Assembly: GCA_021786295.1 (NCBI GenBank)
Contig: JAJYNO010000036.1
Span: 1 to 50,373 of the forward strand
Direction of reading: 5' to 3'
Length of the DNA stretch: 50,373 nt
DNA from: a bacterium
Lineage (GTDB): Bacteria; Elusimicrobiota; Elusimicrobia; Elusimicrobiales; UBA9959
Below, piece by piece: positions 22,785-32,238 of the stretch (positions are counted from its first letter, which is position 1; the number at the start of each line of letters is the position of its first letter). The notes under the pieces were generated by a model. That model was given only the letters and a program-made list of their open reading frames with translations. It was not told the DNA's origin and searched no databases. Position numbers and translations under genes: made by a program.

Positions 22785-23945
22785 ATGAACCTCAGCAGAT
22801 TAGCCCAGTCCTTAGGCCAGTCGGCCACACTCAAGCTCAACGAGATAGCCAACAACCTTAAAGCGGAAGGCAAACCGGTGGTCCATCTGGGCGGCGGGGA
22901 GCCTGAGGAGAAGATACCGCGCGGCGCGCTGGAGGAGAGCGGCAAACTGCTGGACTCCGGCTTCGTGCGCTATACCCCCACTTCCGGCACGGCGGCGCTC
23001 AAGAAGGAGATAGCGGCCTACACCGAGAAGCATTACGGCGTGAAGCCAGGCCCCAGGAACATCCTCGTCTCTTCCGGGGCAAAGCAGGCCATCTACAATT
23101 TTCTGGTCTCAGTAGCGGACCCCGGCGATGAGGTTATCTTTCCCGCGCCCTATTGGGTAAGCTACCCTGAGATGGTGCGCCTGGCCTACGGTAACCCGGT
23201 GGTGGTGAAGCCGCGCGAGGGAGAGCTGCTGGCCAAGGCTGCCGACATAGAGGCGCATATCACCAGCCGCACCAGGGCCATACTGCTAAACAGCCCCAAC
23301 AACCCGTCCGGCCAGGTCTATCCTGAAGATCTTGTCCGCCATCTGGTCGAGATCTGCGAGGACCGCGGCGTCTACCTCCTGATGGACGACATCTACAACA
23401 GGCTGGTCTTCGACGGGCTGAAGGCGCCTTCCGCCTTCGCTTTCACTAAAAAGCCGCTCAACGACTCCCATATCGTCTCCATCAACGGCGTCTCCAAGAC
23501 CTTCTCCATGACCGGCTACCGCATAGGCTGGAGCGTGGCCAACGAGGCCCTGACGCAGGCCATGGTGAAGGTGCAGGCCCAGGTTTCGTCCTGTCCGTCG
23601 GCCCTGAGCCAGGCCGCGGCCGCCGGCGCCCTGGCGGAGGGGGACGGCTTCGTGGGGGCGCTGCGCGACGGCCTAGAGAAGAAGCGAGACGTGATGGTGG
23701 CCGAACTTTCCAGGCTGAAGAAGGTGAAGCTTCACAAACCGCAGGGCACCTTCTATAGTTTCCCCGATTTCAGCGCCTACGAGAAGGACTCCGCCAAGCT
23801 TTCCGGCATGCTGCTGGAGAAGGCCCTGGTCGTCACCGTGCCCGGGGTGGAGTTCGGCCTGGAGGGCCACCTGCGCCTGAGCTACTGCGGCTCCGAGAAG
23901 GACATAGTGGAGGGCGTAAAGCGCATACGCGAAATCCTGGACTGA
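22785..23945 (+). CDS. Class I pyridoxal-phosphate aminotransferase (aspartate/aromatic type)
   Basis: A 386-residue enzyme moving amino groups between an amino acid and a 2-oxo acid, most likely aspartate or a similar substrate. The cofactor lysine lies in SKTFSMTGYRIGW (near residue 238). The NSPNNPSGQVY motif and the C-terminal LRLSYCGS arginine region are those of the aspartate aminotransferase I-gamma group. The start at 22785 is the first ATG past the tRNA; reading further upstream would run into tRNA-Cys. GGAGGAGGGG lies rather far (about 19 nt) before it. PEP carboxykinase follows after 11 nt, linking amino-acid and C4-acid metabolism. Confidence 0.88.
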   Translation: MNLSRLAQSLGQSATLKLNEIANNLKAEGKPVVHLGGGEPEEKIPRGALEESGKLLDSGFVRYTPTSGTAALKKEIAAYTEKHYGVKPGPRNILVSSGAKQAIYNFLVSVADPGDEVIFPAPYWVSYPEMVRLAYGNPVVVKPREGELLAKAADIEAHITSRTRAILLNSPNNPSGQVYPEDLVRHLVEICEDRGVYLLMDDIYNRLVFDGLKAPSAFAFTKKPLNDSHIVSINGVSKTFSMTGYRIGWSVANEALTQAMVKVQAQVSSCPSALSQAAAAGALAEGDGFVGALRDGLEKKRDVMVAELSRLKKVKLHKPQGTFYSFPDFSAYEKDSAKLSGMLLEKALVVTVPGVEFGLEGHLRLSYCGSEKDIVEGVKRIREILD

Positions 23946-23956
23946 GGAGGGGAATC

Positions 23957-25540
<1,584 letters not shown>

Positions 25541-25578
25541 AACAGAAAAAACAGAAAAATAGGGACAAAAATAGGACA

Positions 25579-25661
25579 AAAATAGGGACAGACACCGTTT
25601 TTAGCGTTTTTTCCGCATTAGAGATGGCATATGCGCGGAAAACGGTGTCTGTCCCTATTTT
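25579..25661. repeat. 23-bp perfect inverted repeat, REP/MITE-like
   Basis: The arms at 25579-25601 and 25639-25661 are exact complements, each built on AGGGACAGACACCGTTTT. A second, inner arm pair (TTTTCCGCAT / ATGCGCGGAAAA) shortens the 37-nt loop. Three partial direct copies of AATAGGGACAAA precede it (25558-25590). The structure and the wording GGTGTCTGTCCC are like short palindromic elements scattered in many environmental genomes and tied to REP-type transposases. It lies directly after pckA and may double as its terminator. Confidence 0.75.
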
Positions 25662-25665
25662 CTCA

Positions 25666-25695
25666 TTGACATTAGGTTGGGAAAATAGGTTATAT
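25666..25695 (+). promoter_or_regulatory. Sigma-70 promoter of the SWIB gene
   Basis: A perfect TTGACA at 25666 and TTATAT at 25690 are separated by 18 nt. The predicted start is near 25702, 39 nt before ATG 25741, with the ribosome site AGGAGG in between. Confidence 0.75.
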
Positions 25696-25740
25696 GTAGG
25701 GGTAATTTGAGAAGTGCATAGTTCATAGGAGGAAGTATCA

Positions 25741-26001
25741 ATGCCCGCTGCTAAAGCAAACTCGAAGTTCATGGCTCCCATCACCCCGAACGAGACCCTG
25801 GCCGCGGTCGTCGGCAACAAGCCGATGCCCCGCACCGAGATCGTGAAGAAAATGTGGGCCTACATCAAGAAGAACAACCTGCAGGACAAGAAGAACAAGC
25901 GCAACATCAATGCCGACGAGAAGCTCCTGAAGCTCTTCGGCGGCAAGAAGCAGGTCACGATGTTCGACCTGGCCAAGATCATCGGCAAGAACGCGAAGTA
26001 A
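25741..26001 (+). CDS. SWIB/MDM2 domain protein
   Basis: An 86-residue protein that is almost wholly one SWIB domain: LAAVVGNKPMPRTEIVKKMW, then YIKKNNLQDKKNKRNINADE, then a VTMFDLAKII ending. In eukaryotes the domain belongs to chromatin remodellers. Stand-alone copies occur in Chlamydiae and some other bacteria, where a nucleoid-associated or topological role has been suggested. A strong promoter and ribosome site and a terminator at 26021 mark it as a well-expressed single-gene unit. Confidence 0.92.
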   Translation: MPAAKANSKFMAPITPNETLAAVVGNKPMPRTEIVKKMWAYIKKNNLQDKKNKRNINADEKLLKLFGGKKQVTMFDLAKIIGKNAK

Positions 26002-26020
26002 GCCGATAGCTGTTCAACTG

Positions 26021-26053
26021 ACGCCGTCCGCTTAAAACCGGGCGGCGTTTTTA
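26021..26053 (+). terminator. Terminator after the SWIB gene
   Basis: ACGCCGTCCG and CGGGCGGCGT form a 10-bp stem (one mismatch) with an 8-nt loop, followed by TTTTATTT. Confidence 0.85.
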
Positions 26054-26140
26054 TTTGCCCTCAGGGCCCTGGGGAGGCCTGGGCCCTATGGGGATTGACA
26101 TTCGTCAACCCACCCGCCATAATATTATCAGGTGACGATC

Positions 26141-27337
26141 ATGAAACGCGCGACCCTCACAGCGGCTTTTTTGGCACTGGCCCTTGGCTGGGCTGGCCCG
26201 CTGCGCGCCCAGTACGCCGGGGCTCATATAGAGCGCACTTCCTATTACGGCGATAATAACCTGGAGGAATACTACCAGGCGCACAGGACCATGCGCCAGC
26301 TGTCGGACTCCACCGTGGCCCTCTTCAACGGCCGCCTGCTGAACTTTGACAGCGCCTCAGGGGAGTATACCCTCGCCGTTCGCACGCTGCAGGACAAGTA
26401 CAACCTCCGCCAGGGAGAGACCTACGGGGGCGAGCCGGTCGGCTCCTACTGTTCCGGTGTCCTGGTCGGCGACGACCTGGTGCTGACCGCCGGGCACTGT
26501 TTCACCCCCTACGAGGGCGGCGGCCCCTGCGACAAGGTTAAGTTCGTTTTCGGTTATGCCATGACGGCGCAGGGGACCCCGAGGACTTCCTTCCCGGCTT
26601 CCGAGGTCTACGGGTGCAAGCAGATCATAAAGCAGAGGGTGATGGACGCCCCCGGCAAGTTCGGCCGCGGCCATAACTTTACCTGCGTCGGCGGCTCCTG
26701 CACCCAGGGCCTGCCCGGAGCGGACGGCCCTGATTACGCCCTTATAAGGCTGGACCGCAAGGTGACCGGGCATTACCCGCTTCCGATCAGCCGTACTCCC
26801 ATAACCGCCGGGACCAAGGTCGGAGTGATAGGCTACCCCAGCGGTATGCCGGTAAAGATACAGGAGACAGGGGCCTCGGTCCGGAGGGTGGACGGCAACG
26901 GTTATTTCGTGACCGATCTGGACACCTTCAGGGGCAATTCCGGCAGTCCGGTCTTCAACCTCTCCACGTTCAAAATAGAGGGTATTATAGTGCGCGGCGG
27001 GGACGACTACCTCTACAACCCGCGCTATTCAACCTCTACTGTGGTGGCCGATCCGCAGAGCCCTGAATTCTACAGCCCCGGCCGGGCCAACTATTACGCG
27101 CAGGACGGCGGCCGCGGCGAGGACGCCACGCTCTGCGGCGAGTTCCAGGCGTTGATCCCGCGGAACCGGCTGGAGGATATGTTCGACAAGGCCGCCCTGC
27201 TGCGCAGCCGCCGGTCCAGGCCCGCGGCGGCGCCCGTGCCGGCGGTCTACACCCCGGGCGGGGAGGGGGTTCCGCAGGTGCAGCCGGCCGTGTATTATGC
27301 TCCTGAGCCCTCGGCTCCGGCGCCGGTACGGATCTGA
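26141..27337 (+). CDS. Secreted trypsin-like serine protease
   Basis: A 398-residue exported peptidase with chymotrypsin fold. It has a signal peptide (about 1-22, ending GPLRAQ). The triad is His in LTAGHC near 119, Asp in GPDYALIRL near 198 and Ser in FRGNSGSPVF near 266, closest to the V8/glutamyl-endopeptidase type. A proline-rich tail closes it. The start at 26141 is preferred to GTG 26132 because AGGTGA (26130-26135) is then a properly spaced ribosome site. Extra cysteines suggest disulfides in the periplasm or outside. Confidence 0.9.
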   Translation: MKRATLTAAFLALALGWAGPLRAQYAGAHIERTSYYGDNNLEEYYQAHRTMRQLSDSTVALFNGRLLNFDSASGEYTLAVRTLQDKYNLRQGETYGGEPVGSYCSGVLVGDDLVLTAGHCFTPYEGGGPCDKVKFVFGYAMTAQGTPRTSFPASEVYGCKQIIKQRVMDAPGKFGRGHNFTCVGGSCTQGLPGADGPDYALIRLDRKVTGHYPLPISRTPITAGTKVGVIGYPSGMPVKIQETGASVRRVDGNGYFVTDLDTFRGNSGSPVFNLSTFKIEGIIVRGGDDYLYNPRYSTSTVVADPQSPEFYSPGRANYYAQDGGRGEDATLCGEFQALIPRNRLEDMFDKAALLRSRRSRPAAAPVPAVYTPGGEGVPQVQPAVYYAPEPSAPAPVRI

Positions 27338-27365
27338 CGCCGCGCTAAAAAGCGGCCAGTAAAAA

Positions 27366-27402
27366 AGGGGCGCCCCCGTACGGGACGCCCCCGGATTTTT
27401 TC
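27366..27402 (+). terminator. Terminator after the serine protease gene
   Basis: GGGGCG and CGCCCC enclose an inner CCCCGTACGGG, followed by GGATTTTTT. A second small stem, CAGCCCTT-GCA-AAGGGCTG, lies at 27408-27426 before the next gene. Confidence 0.75.
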
Positions 27403-27449
27403 TTCTCCAGCCCTTGCAAAGGGCTGTGGTGTGTGGTAAGAATTAGATT

Positions 27450-28634
27450 ATGACCGGCAGGTCCCTGCTTGCGGCCGCCATGGCCGTCCTGGTGTCGGCC
27501 CCCGCCGCGGGCGCGGCTGGGGGGGCGCATTATTTCGTGGCGGTGGAGAACGGCGGCTACGATTTTCCCGGCGGCGAAAAGCAGATGGCCGAATCCTTCA
27601 AGGTGCTGGAGGCCATGGTGAAGCTGGCAGAGGCGCAGAACGCGCGCCTGACACTGCTTTTCAGCGCCCAATACGCGGTCTATATAGCCACGGACCCGTC
27701 CCGACTGGCAGAACTTCAGGCCTGGAAGGACGCGGGCAACGAGGTGGGGGCCTATCACGTAGGGCCATGGGCCGCCGGGTGGGACGGCTATTCCGACCTG
27801 CAGTCCAAGAGGCTGTCCGGCCTGCGCGGGGCGGCCGCTGGCGCCGGAGGCGTGCCTGGCCACTCCGCCTACCTGGCCGCCCTGAACAGGCTGGAACCGG
27901 ACCTAAAGACCGGCTGCATGGAGGCCTCTGCCGGCGATAGGAGATTCCTCGCCGCGGCCCCTCCTTACGAAGTCTGCCGGCATCCTTCCGAGCCGCCCGG
28001 AGCGGCGCCGGGCGCCAAGGGCGCCAACAGTTTCATAGGTGTCGGACCCAAAGGGGGCGGGCAGAAGTTCCTCTTCGCCTTCCATCCGGTGGAAAAGAGC
28101 GGGGTGGATGAAGCGGAGCGGGCCTTCTCGGCCCTGTCCGAAGGGGTTTATGGCGCGGTTTTCCGGAGCACTCCTTCTGAATTCGGGGCCTTCTACGCCT
28201 GGCTTGACTTCCTGCGCAGGCAGGACCCGCGCGGGGGCCGCAGCCGCACCGTGAACACTGCCATGAACAGCGGCCTGCTGGCCGAAAGACGGCTGCCAAG
28301 GCCGGTCCGAACCGCCGAAAAGACCGTGAAGAAGATCTTGCTGCCAAGGCCTAAGCCGATAACCGGGCCGGGCCAGGCCCGGGCCGAGCCACGCATTCCG
28401 CGGCTTCAGCCGGTGCCCTCGTTCTTCGGCAGCGTGGAGCGTATCCCGTCCGGCCGTGGCCGCATCGCGACTTACGGGCAGATCGGCTCCTCCTTGCTGG
28501 GCAATATAAACCGCGTAATGTTCGGCGTCTACCCCAAAAAGCGCCGGCCCGGCCTGGGCAGGTGCGGCGACGGCGTCTGCGACGTCTTTGAGCGCAGCCA
28601 TCCCGGCAGCTGCCCGCGGGACTGCGGCCGCTGA
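27450..28634 (+). CDS. Secreted protein with a C-terminal CGDGxC motif
   Basis: A 394-residue exported protein of unrecognised family. It has a signal peptide (about 1-23). The N-terminal domain (about 28-260) resembles in outline a deacetylase- or glycosidase-like barrel (HYFVAVENGGYDF, NEVGAYHVGPWA, FLFAFHPVEK), but no catalytic set can be named. A basic, proline-rich linker follows (about 285-335). The tail holds CGDGVC, then SCPRDCG, a cysteine motif often seen at the ends of secreted or surface proteins. No ribosome site precedes ATG 27450; a TAAGAAT string 7 nt before it suggests a leaderless message. Confidence 0.6.
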   Translation: MTGRSLLAAAMAVLVSAPAAGAAGGAHYFVAVENGGYDFPGGEKQMAESFKVLEAMVKLAEAQNARLTLLFSAQYAVYIATDPSRLAELQAWKDAGNEVGAYHVGPWAAGWDGYSDLQSKRLSGLRGAAAGAGGVPGHSAYLAALNRLEPDLKTGCMEASAGDRRFLAAAPPYEVCRHPSEPPGAAPGAKGANSFIGVGPKGGGQKFLFAFHPVEKSGVDEAERAFSALSEGVYGAVFRSTPSEFGAFYAWLDFLRRQDPRGGRSRTVNTAMNSGLLAERRLPRPVRTAEKTVKKILLPRPKPITGPGQARAEPRIPRLQPVPSFFGSVERIPSGRGRIATYGQIGSSLLGNINRVMFGVYPKKRRPGLGRCGDGVCDVFERSHPGSCPRDCGR

Positions 28635-28741
28635 GGCCGGGACTTTGGGCCTAGGCCCGTCCGGGTCCTGGGTCACTTACGCCGCGCCCGCCTGCAGGCT
28701 ACAATACAATAAGTAGAGCGGAACGAGAGGGCCGTATAATT

Positions 28742-30103
28742 ATGAAGAACGATCTGAAACTTCTCTTCTCAGGCGCGCTGGCCGCGGGGCTGCTGCTGCA
28801 GTACGGGCCGGCTTTCTCCGCGCAGGACGATTTCGGCCTTAACGGGATAACCGCCGCCAGCTTCTCCGGTGCTCCCGCGCCTGCCGCCCCGCGCGCGGCC
28901 GCCGTCCTGCCCGCTTCCTCCCGGGCGCCCAAGGACTGGACCGTGATGGTCTTCATGAACGGCAAGAACAACGTGCAGAAATACGCCGAGCTCAACCTCA
29001 AGGAGATGGAGCAGGTGGGCTCCACCGCCCGCATGAACGTGGTGGTGGAGATAGGCCGCCTGCACCAGGGCTCCCAGCGCCTGCTGGTGGAGAAGGCCAG
29101 CGGGAACACCGTCAACGACGTGCTGCTCTCCAACGACCCCAACGCCGACATGGGGGACTACAGGGACGCGGTGGATTTCATAAAGTTCGCCAAAGCCAAC
29201 TATCCGGCTAAGCATTACATGTTCATCCTCTGGAACCACGGCCTGGGCTGGCTTGACCCGATCATGAAAGGCGGCTCCGAGAAAGGCATCTCCTTCGACG
29301 ACGACACGCACGATTACATCCGCACGCCGCAGATGGGCGAGATCTTCCGCGAGGCCGGTCCCGTGGACGTGTACGCGGCCAACGCCTGCCTGATGCAGAT
29401 GGCCGAGACGGCCTACGAGGTAAAGGATTACGTGAAGGTCATAATCGGTTCCGAGGAGACCATGCTGGCCGTAGGGTTCGACTACCAGGACCTGCTCGGC
29501 TACATCGATTCCAACCCCGACGTCTCCCCCAGGGACATCGGCGCCAGGATAGTGGGCGACTGGAAGAACTTCATGAACGCCTACCCGCAGATAGCCAGGG
29601 TGCCGGGCACGATGTCCGCGCTGGACCCGGCCGCGGTGGGCGAGCTCCCCTCCCGGCTGGACGCCTTCGCCGGGGCCGTGATGGCCTCCAACGACAGGGC
29701 CGCCGTGGACTACGCCATAGCCAACGTGATTCGCTTCACCAGCATAGCCGGCGACACCGACACGGCCAAAGCCCTCTCCACCTACGGCGACCTGTACGAC
29801 TTCGTCCGCCTGATCTGCGAGAAGACGCAGGACCAGGCGGTAAAGGCCGCCGGCCGCGGCCTGATGGACTTCATCACCGGCCGCCTGGTGCTCTCCTACA
29901 CCGGCGTGCACGTGGACGCGCAGGGACAGGACTACTCCCGCACGCGCGGCATCTCCATCAACCTGACGATGAAGCGCAAGCTCAAGCCGGGCCAGTTCGA
30001 CAGCATCCTCGAGACCAAGTACGGCGACCTGGCGCTCGCGCGGGCCAGCCGCTGGGGCCAGTTCGTGGACTGGACCGACCAGGTCTGGGCCGCCTCCAGG
30101 TAG
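28742..30103 (+). CDS. Clostripain-like cysteine peptidase (family C11)
   Basis: A 453-residue exported peptidase with a signal peptide (about 1-27), a short Ala/Pro stretch, and the C11 fold starting at KDWTVMVFMNGKNNV. The catalytic dyad is visible as His in FILWNHGLGW near 166 and Cys in ANACLMQM near 215, with the substrate-facing SEET after it. Such enzymes cut after basic residues, often Arg, and self-process. A possible role in nutrient breakdown outside the cell is inferred. The glycosyltransferase gene starts 38 nt downstream. Confidence 0.9.
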   Translation: MKNDLKLLFSGALAAGLLLQYGPAFSAQDDFGLNGITAASFSGAPAPAAPRAAAVLPASSRAPKDWTVMVFMNGKNNVQKYAELNLKEMEQVGSTARMNVVVEIGRLHQGSQRLLVEKASGNTVNDVLLSNDPNADMGDYRDAVDFIKFAKANYPAKHYMFILWNHGLGWLDPIMKGGSEKGISFDDDTHDYIRTPQMGEIFREAGPVDVYAANACLMQMAETAYEVKDYVKVIIGSEETMLAVGFDYQDLLGYIDSNPDVSPRDIGARIVGDWKNFMNAYPQIARVPGTMSALDPAAVGELPSRLDAFAGAVMASNDRAAVDYAIANVIRFTSIAGDTDTAKALSTYGDLYDFVRLICEKTQDQAVKAAGRGLMDFITGRLVLSYTGVHVDAQGQDYSRTRGISINLTMKRKLKPGQFDSILETKYGDLALARASRWGQFVDWTDQVWAASR

Positions 30104-30141
30104 CGGCTCGGCCCAGGCGCGAAAGACCGGGGCGCTTCGCT

Positions 30142-32169
30142 ATGGGCCCGGAACGTCCGTCAAGGAAAGCCGGCGGTTACGCGGCGGCCGCCGCCGTCGC
30201 GCTGCTGCTGGCGGTCTTCTTCGTCCGGGAGCTCTACTACGTCTCCTATTCCTCCCCCACCTTCGACGAGGCGCAGTACACGGCCTACGGCTTCTCGCTG
30301 CTGAAGACCGGGGATTTCAGGCTGGCCAACTACAAGCCTGACCTGGTGCCCGTGCTCTCCGCGCTGCCGCTGCTGGCCACCCGCGCCAGGCTGGACACGT
30401 CCGATCCGCACTGGAAGAACGCCGCGGCGAGCACCGACGACCTCTGGCGGGCCACGCTGGACTTCCTGCACCGCAACGTCCTGCCCGCCGACGAGCTCCT
30501 CTTCTACGCGAGGCTCCCCATTATCTTCCTGGCCATGCTGCTGGGCCTGGCCGTCTACGACTGGTCCTCGCGCCTCTACGGCAGGGCAGCCGGCCTGCTG
30601 TCGCTGCTGCTCTTCACCACCGGTCCCAACATGCTCGCGCACGGCGGGCTGGTGACGGAGGACATGGCCTTCGCGGCCCTCTCCTTCTCCGCCGTCTACG
30701 CCTGGTACCTCTACAACAGGACCGGCGGAAAGGGCGCGCTGGCCGCCTGCGGTCTGCTGCTGGGCCTGGCCCTCAACGCCAAGTACACGGCCGTGCTGCT
30801 GCCGCCGTCCCTGGCGGTCTATCTCCTGCTGGAGCTCCGGCAGCGGCGCGCCGCGGCCCCGGAGGTCCGGCGCGGGCTGGCGGCGCTCGGGACGGCCTTC
30901 GGGCTGGCGGCTTTCACGCTGCTGGCCTTCTACGGCTTCGCGCACGCGGGGCATTACCTGGGCGGGCTGCTCGAGACGCGTTCGCATATCCACGGCGGGC
31001 AGATGTCGTACCTGAACGGCGGCTATTCCCCGACGGGCTTCTGGTACTATTTCCTCTACGCGCTCCTGGTCAAAACGCCGCTCCCCGTACTGCTGCTCGC
31101 CCTGCTGGCGGCGGCGGCCGGACTGAAGGAGAGGAGCCTGCTCTCCCTCGACGCGCTGTACCTCTCGTTCTTCCCGGCGCTGCTGCTGGTCTCTGCGTCG
31201 TTCTCCAATTTCCACATAGGCCTGCGCCACGTCCTGCCCGTCTACCCTTTCCTGTTCGTCTTCTGCGGCGGGGCGCTGAAGCTGTTCAGGAAAAGGCTCT
31301 TCTGGACCGTCCCGGGGCTGCTGCTGCTCTGGCAGGTGAAGGCCTCGGCCGGCGTGCAGCCGTATTTCCTGACCTATTTCAACGAACTGGCCGGAGGACC
31401 GGCGCGCGGCGACGAGCACCTGCTGGACTCCAACCTGGACTGGGGCCAGGACCTGAAGGGGCTCAGGCGCTACCTGGAAGACGAGAAGGTCTCGGACCTC
31501 ATACTTTCCTATTACGGCTCCACGCTGCCGGACTATATAGGGCGGCCTTACCAGGACCTCTTCTCCACGATAGAGCCGCGCTCCCATCACCTTAACGGCC
31601 CGACGCCGGCCAGGGAATACCTCGCCGTCAGCGCGACCAACCTGCACGGGCTCTATTACAAGGAGTTCGGCAAGGACATGTTCTACTGGCTGCGCGGCAG
31701 GAAGCCGAAGGCGGTCATAGGCAACGACATCCGCGTCTACGACGTGACCTCCGACGCCGGGGCGCACGAGAACCTGGCAAGCGTCTATTTCCTGGCCGGC
31801 TACCCGGCGCAGGCCGTGCGCGAGTGCGAAAGGGCGCTGCTGCTGGACCCGGCCTCGCGCAGGACGGAATTCCTGCTGGCGCTGGTGCTGCTGAAGGACC
31901 CGGCGACGATGAAGGAGGGGCTGAAGGAGCTCCGGGGGTATCTGCGCGTCCGCGGCCGGGAAATCCCGGACGGGCTTTTCGGCTTCATGCCGTCCCCTTT
32001 CTTCCGCTACCGCTACTACCTGGCGGCCGGCTACGCGGCGGAAAAACTCCGCGGGGCAGGGGACCCCGCGGACGCGGACTTCATGCTGAGGCTGGCGGAC
32101 CGGATAAGGGAAGAGGGGGCCAGGGCGCGGGCCGCGGCCGTCCGTGGCCGAACGCGGCGCTTCTGGTGA
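30142..32169 (+). CDS. GT39-like membrane glycosyltransferase with C-terminal repeats
   Basis: A 675-residue inner-membrane protein of the GT-C type, using a lipid-linked sugar. About ten membrane helices lie between residues 12 and 415. The first outer loop carries the acidic SSPTFDEAQY motif typical of the PMT/ArnT group (catalytic Asp). A soluble C-terminal part (about 420-675) holds a TPR-like segment (HENLASVYFLAGYPAQAVRE). The acceptor (protein, lipid A or other glycan) is unknown. Confidence 0.8.
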   Translation: MGPERPSRKAGGYAAAAAVALLLAVFFVRELYYVSYSSPTFDEAQYTAYGFSLLKTGDFRLANYKPDLVPVLSALPLLATRARLDTSDPHWKNAAASTDDLWRATLDFLHRNVLPADELLFYARLPIIFLAMLLGLAVYDWSSRLYGRAAGLLSLLLFTTGPNMLAHGGLVTEDMAFAALSFSAVYAWYLYNRTGGKGALAACGLLLGLALNAKYTAVLLPPSLAVYLLLELRQRRAAAPEVRRGLAALGTAFGLAAFTLLAFYGFAHAGHYLGGLLETRSHIHGGQMSYLNGGYSPTGFWYYFLYALLVKTPLPVLLLALLAAAAGLKERSLLSLDALYLSFFPALLLVSASFSNFHIGLRHVLPVYPFLFVFCGGALKLFRKRLFWTVPGLLLLWQVKASAGVQPYFLTYFNELAGGPARGDEHLLDSNLDWGQDLKGLRRYLEDEKVSDLILSYYGSTLPDYIGRPYQDLFSTIEPRSHHLNGPTPAREYLAVSATNLHGLYYKEFGKDMFYWLRGRKPKAVIGNDIRVYDVTSDAGAHENLASVYFLAGYPAQAVRECERALLLDPASRRTEFLLALVLLKDPATMKEGLKELRGYLRVRGREIPDGLFGFMPSPFFRYRYYLAAGYAAEKLRGAGDPADADFMLRLADRIREEGARARAAAVRGRTRRFW

Positions 32170-32238
32170 AGAATGCGGGCCGGGGCGGCGGGCGAGAACG
32201 CGCCTGTTAGCCCGGATCCTGCCCGCCCGGGTCTTTTC

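Noticed and set aside
25558-25661. CRISPR-like repeats
   Set aside because: Partial repeats are adjacent without spacers and belong to one inverted-repeat element.
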